Shown one piece after another: positions 8,402 through 18,467 of a stretch of 64,000 nucleotides of DNA. The notes beneath the pieces were generated by a model. That model was given only the letters and a program-made list of their open reading frames with translations. It did no database searches and had not been told where the DNA came from. The stretch comes from Cymbomonas tetramitiformis (lineage: Eukaryota; Chlorophyta; Pyramimonadophyceae; Pyramimonadales; Pyramimonadaceae). The stretch is from assembly GCA_001247695.2 (NCBI GenBank), contig LGRX02035498.1, positions 1 to 64,000 of the forward strand. The letters run 5' to 3'. Both the position numbers and the translations under genes were made by a program. Each line of letters starts with the position of its first letter. Within the stretch, counting starts at the first letter, position 1.

Positions 8402-10226
8402 GTTCGGGTACGTGGTCTGTCTGTTGTGGTGGTACAGATTGACTCAAAAGTTCTTCTAGTTCTTTTAATCTAGATTCATATTCGTCTTTGGTGGCGGTTT
8501 CGGCGGTCAATAAGAAATCATCGAATTCTTTTACTTTTTCTTCAAGCTCGGGTGACTTTTCCGATAGTTGCTTTGCTTGGTACAATTTGTTTTCCAATGC
8601 ATTCTTCGCTTCGATTCTATCCATGTTTTGCTGATCTTCTTGTTTGAATTGTTCGGCCGTTTTCAACATCTCTTCAATGTCATCTTTTGACAGACGACCT
8701 TTGTCATTCTTGATTTCGATCTTATTGGCCTTGCCCGTTCCCTTTTCAACCGCCGACACATTCAAAATACCATTCGCATCGATATCAAATGATACTTCAA
8801 TCTGTGGGACTCCTCTGGGTGCCGATGGGATTCCATCCAAAGTGAACTCTCCAAGTTTGTTGTTGTCCTTGGTAAATTTTCGTTCACCTTCGAATACTTG
8901 TATGGTAACTCCTGGTTGGTTATCCGAATAGGTGCTGAAGGTTTGTGTTCGTTTTACAGGAACTGTTGTATTTCGCTCCACCAAGTTTGTCATGACACCA
9001 CCGGCGGTTTCAAGTCCAAGGCTCAACGGTGTAACATCCAACAAAAGTAGATCGTTCAACTTTGAATCTTTACCATGATCACCCGCTAAGATCGCTGCTT
9101 GGACAGCTGCACCATAAGCAACACATTCATCCGGATTTATACTTTTACATAGTTCTTTTCCATTAAAGTATTCGGATAACATCTTTTGAATCTTTGGAAT
9201 TCTTGTAGAACCACCTACGAGAACGATATCATGTATGTCAGACTTACCCAACTTTGAATCCTTGAGCACTCGATCGACAGGATCCATGGCTCGTTTGAAA
9301 AAGTCCGCATTGATTTCTTCGAATCGTGCTCTGGAGATGGATGAGTAGAAATCAATACCTTCAAAGAAAGAATCGATTTCAATACTCGCAGATGCACTCG
9401 ATGACAATGTTCGTTTCGCTTTTTCACAAGCGGTTCGAAGTCTACGGATTGATCTCTTGTTACCCATCGGATCTTTTTTGTGTTTCCTTTTGAAATCCAT
9501 ACAAAAGAATTCAACCAGCTTTGTGTCGATGTCTTCGCCTCCCAAATGAGTATCTCCGGCGGTCGCTTTGACTTCGAAGACACCATCATCGATCGACAAA
9601 ATGGACAAATCGTGTGTACCACCACCGCAATCGAAGATCAATACATTCTTTTCAGATTGGTTGGTACCGACCTTATCGAGACCATACGCGATGGCTGCCG
9701 CAGTTGGTTCGTTAATTATTCGAAGAATGTTCAAACCAGCGATCGATCCCGCGTCCTTGGTGGCTTGTCGTTGGGCATCGTTGAAATATGCGGGTACTGT
9801 GATTACCGCGTCCTTTACGGTCTGTCCTAAAAAGGATTCAGCTGTGTCTTTCATCTTTGTCAAGACCATCGAGGAGATCTCTTCCGGGGCGAATTGTTTT
9901 GTTTCACCCATGTACTCGACTTCGATTCCACATTTATCATTCTCTTTTGCAAAGACTTTGTAAGATAGATGTTTCATGTCCGATTGTACTTTGGAATCTG
10001 AAAACTTGCGACCTAGAAGTCGTTTTGCATCAAAAACAGTGTTCGAAGGGTTCATGGCGATTTGATTCTTTGCTGAGTCTCCGATGAGTCGTTCGGTGTC
10101 CGTGAAAGCCACGTGAGATGGTGTGGTCCTATTTCCCTGATCGTTTGCTATAATTTCAACTCTATCGTTTTGCCAAACACCAACAGCCGAATATGTAGTT
10201 CCGAGATCGATACCAATTGCAACCAT
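8379..10226 (-). CDS. Hsp70 molecular chaperone, cytosolic type
   Basis: ATP-dependent chaperone of 615 aa. The N-terminal ATPase domain has [14 protein letters not shown], the phosphate-2 loop as [12 protein letters not shown] (usually DLGGGTFDVS), and [11 protein letters not shown]. The substrate-binding domain follows with [18 protein letters not shown], then a helical lid. The C-terminus is PTVEEVD, the EEVD tail by which cytosolic eukaryotic Hsp70s bind TPR co-chaperones such as Hop and CHIP. It is slightly shorter than animal Hsp70 because the C-terminal linker is brief. This part looks richer in G+C than its surroundings, which could reflect acquisition from a host. Confidence 0.95.
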   Translation of the reverse strand: MVAIGIDLGTTYSAVGVWQNDRVEIIANDQGNRTTPSHVAFTDTERLIGDSAKNQIAMNPSNTVFDAKRLLGRKFSDSKVQSDMKHLSYKVFAKENDKCGIEVEYMGETKQFAPEEISSMVLTKMKDTAESFLGQTVKDAVITVPAYFNDAQRQATKDAGSIAGLNILRIINEPTAAAIAYGLDKVGTNQSEKNVLIFDCGGGTHDLSILSIDDGVFEVKATAGDTHLGGEDIDTKLVEFFCMDFKRKHKKDPMGNKRSIRRLRTACEKAKRTLSSSASASIEIDSFFEGIDFYSSISRARFEEINADFFKRAMDPVDRVLKDSKLGKSDIHDIVLVGGSTRIPKIQKMLSEYFNGKELCKSINPDECVAYGAAVQAAILAGDHGKDSKLNDLLLLDVTPLSLGLETAGGVMTNLVERNTTVPVKRTQTFSTYSDNQPGVTIQVFEGERKFTKDNNKLGEFTLDGIPSAPRGVPQIEVSFDIDANGILNVSAVEKGTGKANKIEIKNDKGRLSKDDIEEMLKTAEQFKQEDQQNMDRIEAKNALENKLYQAKQLSEKSPELEEKVKEFDDFLLTAETATKDEYESRLKELEELLSQSVPPQQTDHVPEPTVEEVD

Positions 10227-10306
10227 TATTAGGTATAATCAGTACATAATTCTTTAAAATGGTTTACGTTATAAACAAAGTATAAATGTAATTGATAATA
10301 TTATAT

Positions 10307-10918
10307 ATGCAAATTAAAATATCAAACGAAATTTTAGATAAATTTGAGATGAAAAATCAAGAATATATTACGAAAAATAAAGAGTATTATGAAATGAAAT
10401 CTGGTAAACAAGAATATCGTTTATATTCATATCTTTCTACATTTTTTGATAATACAAATATATTAGACGTCGGTACATTGTATGGTGTTAGTGCAATATC
10501 ACTGTCGCATAATAATACGAATAAGATAACAAGTTACAATCTAGTCGACGACATATTAGATGACAATAATGTGATATATTCGAAAAACAATGTAGAATTC
10601 AAATTAAAGAATGTATTGGATGATTTGAATCATGATTTGATTTCTAATACCAAGATCGTGATGATTGATATTGACCATGTAGGAACTGTTGAAAAACAAA
10701 TCATAGATCGATTACTAGAACTTGATTTCAAGGGTATTATTTTATTGGACGATATTCACATTCCATGGAAAAAACCAGTAAATCTAAACGAAAAAATGAA
10801 AGATTTATGGGAAAATCAATTAAATTTTGATAAAAAATTAGATGTTACAAAATATGGTCACTGGTCTGGCACGGGGTTGATTGTTTTAGATAAAAATATA
10901 GATATTCTATTAGAATGA
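10307..10918 (+). CDS. SAM-dependent methyltransferase-like protein
   Basis: Class I methyltransferase-like protein of 203 aa. ILDVGTLYGVSAISLS near residue 50 is the SAM-binding Gly-rich loop, IVMIDIDHVGTVEKQI is an acidic strand, and GIILLDDIHIPW resembles motif IV of small-molecule methyltransferases acting on sugars or lipids. I chose the ATG at 10307, directly after ATAATATTATAT. It overlaps the next gene by 4 nt (ATGA), so the two may be co-expressed for glycan modification. Confidence 0.6.
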   Translation: MQIKISNEILDKFEMKNQEYITKNKEYYEMKSGKQEYRLYSYLSTFFDNTNILDVGTLYGVSAISLSHNNTNKITSYNLVDDILDDNNVIYSKNNVEFKLKNVLDDLNHDLISNTKIVMIDIDHVGTVEKQIIDRLLELDFKGIILLDDIHIPWKKPVNLNEKMKDLWENQLNFDKKLDVTKYGHWSGTGLIVLDKNIDILLE

Positions 10919-11517
10919 AAATATCTTGCATATGTCCTACATATGATCGTTATTCATTTTTGAAAGAATCAATCAAAATGTTTTTGAATCAGACATATCA
11001 AAATAAAGAACTTGTTATCATAGACGATTCACCTATCAGATTCAATATGGATAAACACGTTTCAATCAAGTACATTCATATTCCAGCAAAAAATAAGTTA
11101 TCGATCGGTATGAAACGAAACTTGGCAATCAAACATGCAACCGGCGACATCATCGCGTTTTGGGATGATGATGATTACTATCATCCAAAACGATTACAAC
11201 ATCAATATGATTTCTTTGAAAAAGATTGTATACTTTTATTCAAAGACACATTATATTATCAGTTACCAGAAAGAAATCTATATCACGCGTCTCAAAAGAA
11301 ACAAAAGGAGTTATGGCAATTTCATGGACACATATTGACATCGATGATGTTTGATAAAAACATTTGGAAATATTTCAAATTCAAAAATGTTAATATCATG
11401 GAAGATTTATATTTTGTAAAATCGGCGACAAAGGTCTTTGATTACAAAGTAATAGATAATCCAAACATGTTCGTTTATATAAAACATCCGAAATGTACAT
11501 GGTATTTTGATTTTTAA
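10915..11517 (+). CDS. GT2 family glycosyltransferase
   Basis: Protein of 200 aa covering a whole GT-A/GT2 domain: ISCICPTYDRYSFLKESI at the N-terminus, KELVIIDDSP, KRNLAIKHATGDIIAFWDDDD with the DxD metal site near residue 85, and a late MEDLYFVK acidic residue that could be the catalytic base. It is short, without membrane helices. Its start codon overlaps the stop of the methyltransferase-like gene. Confidence 0.85.
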   Translation: MKISCICPTYDRYSFLKESIKMFLNQTYQNKELVIIDDSPIRFNMDKHVSIKYIHIPAKNKLSIGMKRNLAIKHATGDIIAFWDDDDYYHPKRLQHQYDFFEKDCILLFKDTLYYQLPERNLYHASQKKQKELWQFHGHILTSMMFDKNIWKYFKFKNVNIMEDLYFVKSATKVFDYKVIDNPNMFVYIKHPKCTWYFDF

Positions 11518-11534
11518 TATGTTCAATATTATAC

Positions 11535-12701
11535 ATGGCCAAAAACACAACATGCAAAGCGTCCGGAACTACTCAAAAAGCATCGGCACCCAAAGCGACC
11601 GGATCTACTCAAAAAGCATCGGCACCCAAAGCGACCGGATCTACTCAAAAAGCATCGGCACCCAAAGCGACCGGATCTACTCAAAAAGCATCGGCACCCA
11701 AAGCGACCGGATCTACTCAAAAAGCATCGGCACCCAAAGCCTCCGGAACTAATCAAAATAAAGCGGCATCCAAAGCGTTCCGATCTGAACGATTAGAATA
11801 TCTTAGAGAATATAAAAAAAATGTAATGAAACAACTACAAGCAAATAATCCAACTCAAAATCAACGTATTATCAAACAAAATGCAAGTAACTTACGAAAC
11901 AAACATTTGAAAGAAATAATAGTAGTCAATAATGCACTTGAGAATATGATTTCTGATATAAATAAAGAATATGTTAATACAAACCATTCGAAGACTGTTG
12001 CTAATATTGCTTTTAAAGATCCTTTGAATGACCTCTCTACACACAATTTTTCAAAGTCAAAAGCTACATTTCAAAAAAATAAGGAATTAAAAAACAGCAT
12101 TAAAATTAAGAATGAAAAACATTCAATATTGAGACTTTTACAGAAAAAACACTATAATATGCTTCCGTATTCAAAAGGTAACAAACAAGGTCGAAGAATC
12201 TATGCTTCGCAATTGAAAAATGCAGGTATGGGTACCAATAATACAAGTGTGGGAATGGAAAAATCCATAGCAAATTCAACTAAGGGTTTCTCAAAAACCG
12301 CTATGCAAAATCATGCACAAATGGATGCTAAATATACATTTACTGAAACGAAAAACAAAACCCAGTTGGTTTTGAAAAATAAATTGGGTGAACATGTGCA
12401 ATCTTTAACTAACGCTGGGGTACCAAATACGAAAAAAATACATGTTACACTGAATAAAAAGGTCCGAAGAGATCCAAAACAGAAGCATCGATTTGTTCGT
12501 TTTCATGTTTCCGTGTATCCAGATACGGGTAATATCAAACATGGTACTTTTTACTTTCATTATTTACCAGATTCGGGCGAATATAAACTTACAATAATTC
12601 AATTACAAGAAGACAGGACTAGTAATTTATCAAATAAAGATTTTGAGCTTGCTAAGAAAACTGCAAAAGAATTTGTCCAAACGTTATCTAACGTGATCTA
12701 A
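11535..12701 (+). CDS. Lys/Ala/Pro-repeat protein of unknown function
   Basis: Basic protein of 388 aa. Residues about 10-75 are 12-residue repeats (KASAPKATGSTQ) resembling the tails of linker histones or bacterial DNA-condensing proteins. Residues 80-260 are basic and helical. The last 130 residues look like a folded beta-rich domain (KIHVTLNKKVRRD, then RFVRFHVSVYPDTGNIKHGTFYFHY). The fold is not recognised. DNA or virion binding through the tail is inference. Confidence 0.7.
   Translation: MAKNTTCKASGTTQKASAPKATGSTQKASAPKATGSTQKASAPKATGSTQKASAPKATGSTQKASAPKASGTNQNKAASKAFRSERLEYLREYKKNVMKQLQANNPTQNQRIIKQNASNLRNKHLKEIIVVNNALENMISDINKEYVNTNHSKTVANIAFKDPLNDLSTHNFSKSKATFQKNKELKNSIKIKNEKHSILRLLQKKHYNMLPYSKGNKQGRRIYASQLKNAGMGTNNTSVGMEKSIANSTKGFSKTAMQNHAQMDAKYTFTETKNKTQLVLKNKLGEHVQSLTNAGVPNTKKIHVTLNKKVRRDPKQKHRFVRFHVSVYPDTGNIKHGTFYFHYLPDSGEYKLTIIQLQEDRTSNLSNKDFELAKKTAKEFVQTLSNVI
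11566..11750 (+). repeat. 36-bp tandem repeat, about 5 copies
   Basis: Nearly perfect 36-bp units (GGATCTACTCAAAAAGCATC plus CGGCACCCAAAGCGAC, rotated) encode the 12-residue Lys/Ala repeat of the host gene. The near identity of the units points to recent expansion. Confidence 0.9.
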
Positions 12702-12706
12702 AAATT

Positions 12707-14051
12707 CTAATTCGCTTCGATTAATTCAAATCCAATTTTATTCGCTTTTGTTTTATTTGTATGTTTCAATAAATTTGTTGTGTTCGAATTTGACAAATGA
12801 AGCAATTTGACTTCCGAGTCGCTTTCGTGATAACTTACTATAAAATCGTTTTTATAATTTTCAATTCCAGCGGGGAATACCATGAGATTCGGCTTTCCAT
12901 CAAATAAAATAAAAAAGTCGCTACATTTTTTCAGTTCCAATGACTTTTTGTCCAGAGTAAACATGAACATACCATAAATATAATAATAATGAACACCTGG
13001 TTTCAATTTATTTCCATTGTATGTACTTTTGAATGTTTTGATTTTGTAGATATCTTTTAGTTTTTTGATAAGTAGATCTAATGGAGATCCTTTCGGAAAC
13101 GATTCTGTAGCATCCATTATAAATTTAAAATGGCCAAGACTGATTAACTCTTTGCTTCCGTACGGGACTAACGGTGTACTACATGATATTTGTAGAAACC
13201 TTTTGAAAACACTAACTTTTCGGTTGTCGTAATAATCGACAATCTTTGAAAATAGAGTGCTATTTTTTGGTAGATACTTTTCACATTTGGGTGTAAAGAC
13301 CGTCAATGGTGTCAGCATGTACATTACAATCATACATCTCTTTGTTTTTGAAGAATGGAATGTGATTCTTTTCGATTTTAAAATGAAGTTTTGGACATAC
13401 CATTCTTATATTAGAATACGCAGGCATCAATGTTTTGTAGTTCATCTTCATATCCGATACCATAATCAGATCACAACCTTCTTCATTTGCATATTTGTTT
13501 ATCAGATTTCGATCTTTGAGACCAAGTTTCTTTAACAATTTCTTTTCAGGCCACTTATGTACTTTGTCTTTCTTATTTACAAAATGAAAACAAGTTTTAT
13601 TCAGTTCTTTGAATTCCCTCTGAAATAATTTTGGGTTTAATTTTCCAAACAAATTATAAACGATTGTGATTTTACTTTTATCTCTGGGATTTTGAATCAT
13701 TCGCATATCAACAAGTCCATTATTGATCGGTGGGATTGTAACTTTCAAAACATTCATTTTGAAAGATTTCTTGGATATTTTCAATAATGCGAAAGCGGTG
13801 CCATCATATTGTGAATGTTTCCAAAAATTATACCACGGATGACCGCGATTCCCTGGGAACTTTGGAATTTTTAACCAATTCAATCTTTTCCATACTCGGA
13901 AACTTAATAGATATATTATATCTTTTGTAGTTTCTTTCACTTTGACGATACTCGGTGTGAAACGAATTATATATTTGCTATTGTTCTTTTTTATATTCGC
14001 TTTTAATTTCGATTTATTATGATTTAAGTTATGTAATGTTTCGATTTTCAT
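12707..14051 (-). CDS. propeller-type glycan enzyme-like protein, split by a frameshift
   Basis: Two overlapping frames make one product: 14051-13281 (N-terminal 256 aa) and 13333-12707 (rest). The N-terminal part has NNGLVDMRMIQNPRDKSKI. The C-terminal part has TPLVPYG, LGHFKFIMDA, LMVFPAGIE and FIVSYHESDSEVKLLHL. These resemble five-bladed-propeller mannosyltransferases and GH130-like phosphorylases of giant viruses, with repeated D-x-R and S-Y-x-x-D turns. The resemblance is from memory and moderate. The break lies near 13310-13330, where the first frame reaches a TGA while the second carries on. This closes the glycan cluster. Confidence 0.55.
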
Positions 14052-14069
14052 TATATAATACTATTCAAT

Positions 14070-14122
14070 AAAATCTTGACCGACGTTTACAAAATCTTGA
14101 TCGACGTTTACAAAATCTTGTC
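14070..14122. repeat. 21-bp repeat at the 3' end of the ClpP-like gene
   Basis: AAAATCTTGACCGACGTTTAC occurs about 2.5 times. On the minus strand it repeats the last codons and stop of the protease gene (KIL then TAA), so the gene end has been tandemly copied into its 3' flank. Confidence 0.65.
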
Positions 14123-14488
14123 CACAAGACCATATTCTAAAGACTCCTCTGCTGTGAGACACAACTCCTTTTCTAGTAAATTATTCAAAGTCTTTGTTGG
14201 AATGTTACTGTGTTCAATATATATTTTTTTGAATATGCTCATCATCTTTTCGGAATTTTTCATTTCATCCTTGAGTTCCGCGAATTTTCCCCAGAATTCG
14301 GTTCGCAATTGATGTATCAATATACCTGCATGTGATCGCATCTATCTCTCTTTACCGGCCAATAGTAAAAATGTGGCTGCACTTGCACAATACCCGTCCA
14401 CCACCGTGACCACCGGTACTTTACACGCTTTGATTGTATCCATCGCATTAAGACCTGCGAATGCGTCTCCACCTTCACTTTGTATATA
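14108..14488 (-). pseudogene. ClpP-like serine protease, C-terminal part (interrupted gene)
   Basis: This is the downstream 127 codons of a ClpP-type protease. SEGGDAFAGLNAMDTI matches the ClpP substrate-strand region. GYCASAATFLLLAG contains the position of the catalytic Ser, and ILIHQL contains the catalytic His. A TAG at 14342-14344 lies in frame between AGKER and MRSHAG, so this part is broken even apart from the insertion. Joined to 16275-16499, the frame is continuous and gives 202 codons including the stop, the normal ClpP length. It is therefore one gene disrupted by the element at 14491-16274 and by a nonsense codon. Confidence 0.75.
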
Positions 14489-14490
14489 TA

Positions 14491-16274
14491 TTCTCTATTC
14501 GTCGTAAGTATTTGTGGAAATACTACGGGGCCTTGGAGTATTTCCCACAATACTTGGAGAAAATCGCCTAATAAAAAATACGAAAATGTATAAATGTTTG
14601 GATTTATATATCTTAGGTTGTTAAATATGACCTATTAATCATCAGGAAAAATCTGGTTCATCGATATCGATCGATCTCGATGTCGCGCGCGCCGCTCGAT
14701 GGACGTTGGGTGAGTACTAGTTTTCTCGTATATTTGTCGAGTAGTAGGTTCTACAAGTAGCGTGCTAGTAATCACCCCAACGGGCACCCTAGCGTCCTAT
14801 ATCGCATGAACATGATTCAATATGATATTTCGGACTACGAGAACTAACAACCGGACATTTTGTGAGATTTGAGGTGCATGGTTGAGTGTCGAGAAGGTGC
14901 CAGAACCTGGCAGACAGCGTACCAATACGTGTACACAAGTAGCATGCTAGGAATCGCCCGAATGGGCACCCTAGCGTCCTATATCGCACGAACATGATTC
15001 AATATGCTATTTCGGACTACAAGAAGCATCCATTGGGTATTTTGCGATATTCGAGGTGCATGGTGGAGTGTTGAAAAGGTGCCAGAACCTGGCAGACAAC
15101 GTACTAGTACGGTTATACACAAGTAGCATGCTAGGAACCATTCCAATGGGTACCCTAGCGTCCTATATCGCACGAATATGATTCAATATGCTATTTCGGA
15201 CTACGAGAACTACCCACCGGGCATGTTGTGAGATTTGAGGTGCATGGTTGAGTGTTGAGAAGGTGCCAGGACCTGGCAGACAGCGTACACGTACGTCTAC
15301 ACAAGTAGCATGCTAGGAATGATCCCGGTGGACATCCTATCGCCCTATATTGCACGACCATGCTTCAATATGATATTTTGAGGTGAAAACCCAAGATATT
15401 GTGCAAAAGAATATGCACATTGTATGCGTGTGTGTGTCTCAAAGCTAGTATTGTGGGAAATACTAGCATTTCAGGATATTCTGAGCATTCCACGGCGTCC
15501 ATTATTATCACAAATGCTCTAAACAGCTCGTCATATCTCGACGAAAGTGTCTTCGGAGGACCGAAAATTTGAATATCGCACTTTCAAGGGGTATGTGGTG
15601 TTTTACGACACTATACGCAAGCCTATGCCTTCAAAAAACTGCCCGTGTGGGTATTCGTGATAATGGCCATGATGTCATTCGACATCGTAGGACTCGAAAA
15701 TGAGGTGTATAAGGTGTATCGCCGCTATCGTGGGACCATGAACGCCATAAATGCCGATATCATAACTTCATTTAAGGTCTTTGACATATTTTGGTAAGGG
15801 TGCGGGCGTGATTCGTGAGACGTGTCGTGAGTCGAGGGAGCAAATCCACGTAGTATTTCCCACAATACTAACGTAAATACGTGCCGCTTGCCAGAATATC
15901 CATCATACATCATCAAACAAACAAAAATTTCAGACTTTAGTATCATATATGCAAGATATATTCACCCCTTGTCGCATAGATAAGTGAAAGACATGTGTGC
16001 ATGCGTCTAAAGTTGAAAACCCTATGATTTGCGCCCGAGGTCGAAATCCGGCTTGATTCAATGCACTTTGGGTGTCACCATAAAGGGCTTGCGCGATGGT
16101 ACTTGCCACGCCCAAACCCCCACACCCAATTCACAGTTTCTCAATCGAACCTATGCCTTAAAAAAACACTAAGTGCGCGATCGCCAATCGACCATTAAGT
16201 GCTCCTAAAGTGGGCCACTTTGAGGGCCAAAATCGTAGTATTTGTGGCAATACTACGCGACGACGAATAGAGAA
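14491..16274. mobile_element. 1.78-kb non-autonomous insertion element in the ClpP-like gene
   Basis: The ends are a perfect 15-bp inverted repeat TTCTCTATTCGTCGT (14491-14505 and 16260-16274), flanked by TA on both sides. Removing the element with one TA restores the ClpP frame exactly. No credible coding region is seen inside. The interior holds about 183-bp tandem repeats (14754-15385) and five copies of an 18-bp palindrome. It is visibly richer in G+C than the surrounding viral DNA. TA duplication with inverted ends fits a Tc1/mariner-type MITE, but the AT-rich flanks allow other boundaries of a few bases. Confidence 0.7.
14754..15385. repeat. about 183-bp satellite-like tandem repeat, 3.4 copies
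   Basis: Units begin CAAGTAGCRTGCTAG at 14754, 14936, 15120 and 15302, so the period is 182-184 bp; the last copy is partial. Each full unit holds the near-palindrome TGCCAGAACCTGGCA. Units are diverged at many positions, so this is older than the in-gene repeats elsewhere. Apparent reading frames across it are by-products of the repeat. Confidence 0.8.
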
Positions 16275-16499
16275 TATGTATATATTCGGACATTTACCTA
16301 ACTGATAATCGTATTTCAATTTGATCATCTTGGATTCCAACTGTTTCAATTCTCTACACAACTGACAGATACCGTTTCTTTGAATTTCACCATAATAATA
16401 AATACGATTGAATTGGACTTCCACGATTGGTTCTGTGGTATCCTCTTCAACTTCCACTGTCGCGATTTTTTTAAATTTTGCATCCGAAGATCGTTTCAT
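16275..16499 (-). pseudogene. ClpP-like serine protease, N-terminal part (interrupted gene)
   Basis: The first 75 codons of the protease start at ATG 16499 and read VEVQFNRIYYYGEIQRNG then KCPNIYI, the ClpP segment before the SPGG-type strand. The frame continues a further 30-odd codons into the inserted element as a nonsense tail. The reading resumes at 14488. Confidence 0.7.
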
Positions 16500-16616
16500 T
16501 CTATATTAGCCTATGTATATATGTCTTAAATTGATTTCATTATTATTCTTATTTTTATTATTTTTATTGTTGTCAAAATTATTATAAGGTATAACAGAAA
16601 ACAAATAATAAAAATA

Positions 16617-16991
16617 ATGCCGGTGTGTCCAAGATGTGGTAAATGCATGTCTTCCGAACAAGCCTTAATGTATCATCTCAACAAGAAATATAAATGTTGC
16701 ACATGGAAATGTTTCGCATGTAATGAAATATGTAATACGAAATTTCAATTACAAATGCACGAAATGAAATGTAGCAAAATAATACAATCAAAAGATAATA
16801 TCGATATAGATTATTTATTGAATGTTTACAATAATCTTCCAATCGGTGTCATTGAAATTGACAATAATCAGATCAAACGAATCAATAAAATTGCTAAAGA
16901 GAAATTACCCGATTCTGATATGGATATACGAACTATCGAAAATCATGTGAAAGTTTTATATAAACATTCCGATATGATCTTTTGTATGTAA
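16617..16991 (+). CDS. zinc-finger protein with possible PAS-like C-terminus
   Basis: Protein of 124 aa. It starts with a C2H2-type finger (CPRCGKCMSSEQALMYHL with a degenerate second Cys/His set) followed by CFACNEICNTKFQLQMHEMKC, a second finger. The remainder (LPIGVIEIDNNQIKRINKIA) resembles the first strands of a PAS domain, which is tentative. It is paralogous to the next gene. The role is probably nucleic-acid binding or regulatory. Confidence 0.7.
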   Translation: MPVCPRCGKCMSSEQALMYHLNKKYKCCTWKCFACNEICNTKFQLQMHEMKCSKIIQSKDNIDIDYLLNVYNNLPIGVIEIDNNQIKRINKIAKEKLPDSDMDIRTIENHVKVLYKHSDMIFCM

Positions 16992-17045
16992 ATAATTATT
17001 TATGAGTATTTAAGAATATATACTAATAACTAATTCTAAGATTCA

Positions 17046-17510
17046 ATGTCGAAATGTCCTCGATGTGGTAAAACATTCGCATCGGAACAGTGTCTTGATT
17101 ATCATTTGACCAAAAGAAAGATAAAGTGCAATGTATCAAATTGTGATATGTGTAATCAAATGTACAATTCTAGCAGAAAACTCAATATTCATAAAGTGAC
17201 TTGTTTGAAAAATATTTATGATGTTAAGCTGAATATAAATATAAATAAGGAGATTGTTTGTATATCATTCGAAAAATTGAAAAATATATGCATATACGTA
17301 TTTGATAAACCGTTATTGAATATGTATACACATAATTGTGAATATTATATTGTAAATAATAATAATATGCTAATTTTAGAATTCGTTGATGATACTAAAA
17401 ATGACCTTAGTAAGATCGTGTTGGACTCTATAAAGAACATGCATATCATGATATATAATCCTTCGGAGATAATTAAATTGAAAGAAGCGACATCTTTACC
17501 AAAAATATGA
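17046..17510 (+). CDS. zinc-finger protein, paralogue of the preceding gene
   Basis: Protein of 154 aa with the same N-terminal layout: CPRCGKTFASEQCLDYHL, then CDMCNQMYNSSRKLNIHKVTC. The C-terminal part (about residues 60-150) has diverged from the upstream paralogue and shows alternating strands and helices without a recognised family. The tandem arrangement 54 nt apart implies local duplication. Confidence 0.7.
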   Translation: MSKCPRCGKTFASEQCLDYHLTKRKIKCNVSNCDMCNQMYNSSRKLNIHKVTCLKNIYDVKLNININKEIVCISFEKLKNICIYVFDKPLLNMYTHNCEYYIVNNNNMLILEFVDDTKNDLSKIVLDSIKNMHIMIYNPSEIIKLKEATSLPKI

Positions 17511-17520
17511 TAATACCGAT

Positions 17521-17527
17521 TTAAAGA
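17521..17527 (+). promoter_or_regulatory. YTAAAGA box, putative early promoter
   Basis: TTAAAGA with a 21-nt spacer to the ATG at 17549. Confidence 0.45.
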
Positions 17528-17548
17528 TATGATTAATGATTAATATCA

Positions 17549-17923
17549 ATGGAGTCATTGCATCAAACATTCAAGAAGTACAGTGAAAACGATGAGGCTA
17601 TGAAGGAACTGCGTCGACAACTCAAAGAACTCAAGACTGAAAACAATGATTTGTCAGAGATCATATTGAATGCCATGGAATCGTCTGAGGTCGATATGTA
17701 TAATCACGGACCTAGTAATTGTGTTTTCAAACGTAAGAAAAAAGTTTCTAAAGCGTCGATTAATAAAGACACACTATGTTCTGGGATCTCGCATGTGCTG
17801 ACTGAAGCGAAATTCAAGAATTGCGATAACAATGACGAAAAAGCGGACTTCGCTGCAGATTATATCATGAATAACCGTGAGGAGAAAGAAGCATTCGTAT
17901 TAGAACGTAAACAAAATAAGTAA
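17549..17923 (+). CDS. small coiled-coil viral protein
   Basis: Protein of 124 aa. Residues 15-45 form a heptad-rich helix (MKELRRQLKELKTENNDLSE), followed by a basic FKRKKKVSKASINKDTL segment and an acidic C-terminal helix. This helix-plus-lysine layout recalls short proteins of unknown function common in nucleocytoviruses (possibly DUF5760), a tentative memory-based match. No function is proposed. Confidence 0.6.
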   Translation: MESLHQTFKKYSENDEAMKELRRQLKELKTENNDLSEIILNAMESSEVDMYNHGPSNCVFKRKKKVSKASINKDTLCSGISHVLTEAKFKNCDNNDEKADFAADYIMNNREEKEAFVLERKQNK

Positions 17924-17964
17924 AATTAACTTACATAAAGATATATCATATGATATATGAATAG

Positions 17965-18414
17965 ATGGAACATGATTCAATCGGTAAACTAATGAAGACT
18001 ATTGATTGTCTTGTTGGCAAATCGCAACTACGAAGAATTGATTCTAAATTGATTGACGTCATTCAAACTAAAATCAATTCATTAGATTATGAAAAGATTA
18101 TTCAATTTATCAATGGACCTCATGAATCCTTGATTGTATACATTCTGTTTGATGAATTCAATCCGGTGATAAAATTCAAACAAAACATTTACATGTACAA
18201 AAATGAAAAAGACTTATATTTAGCAATAAGCTTTGAAGAAATATCTTTATTTCTTTTCAGACAATTAGAAAATGTATTGAAAACATATATGAGAAAGTGT
18301 GTACGATGTAATAAAGACAATGATCTGTTCCGTACGACCTTTGAATCAAATTATAGACTATTTTTGAAAAACAAAGATATCTTATTGAAAAAAGTATTAC
18401 ACGAGTACACATGA
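17965..18414 (+). CDS. hypothetical protein, 149 aa
   Basis: Soluble helical protein. One CxxC pair (MRKCVRCNKDNDLF near residues 108-121) could bind zinc with partners elsewhere. No recognised family. A CATAAAGA sequence upstream is a weak version of the promoter box. Confidence 0.55.
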   Translation: MEHDSIGKLMKTIDCLVGKSQLRRIDSKLIDVIQTKINSLDYEKIIQFINGPHESLIVYILFDEFNPVIKFKQNIYMYKNEKDLYLAISFEEISLFLFRQLENVLKTYMRKCVRCNKDNDLFRTTFESNYRLFLKNKDILLKKVLHEYT

Positions 18415-18467
18415 TGACCCCATAAGTCACTTAAAGCCAACTTGTAATTGTAGTGAAAACGTAAAAC

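Noticed and set aside
14789..15173. Two 64-68-aa frames in the 183-bp repeats
   Set aside because: They are copies of the same repeat read on the minus strand, without start context or family resemblance.
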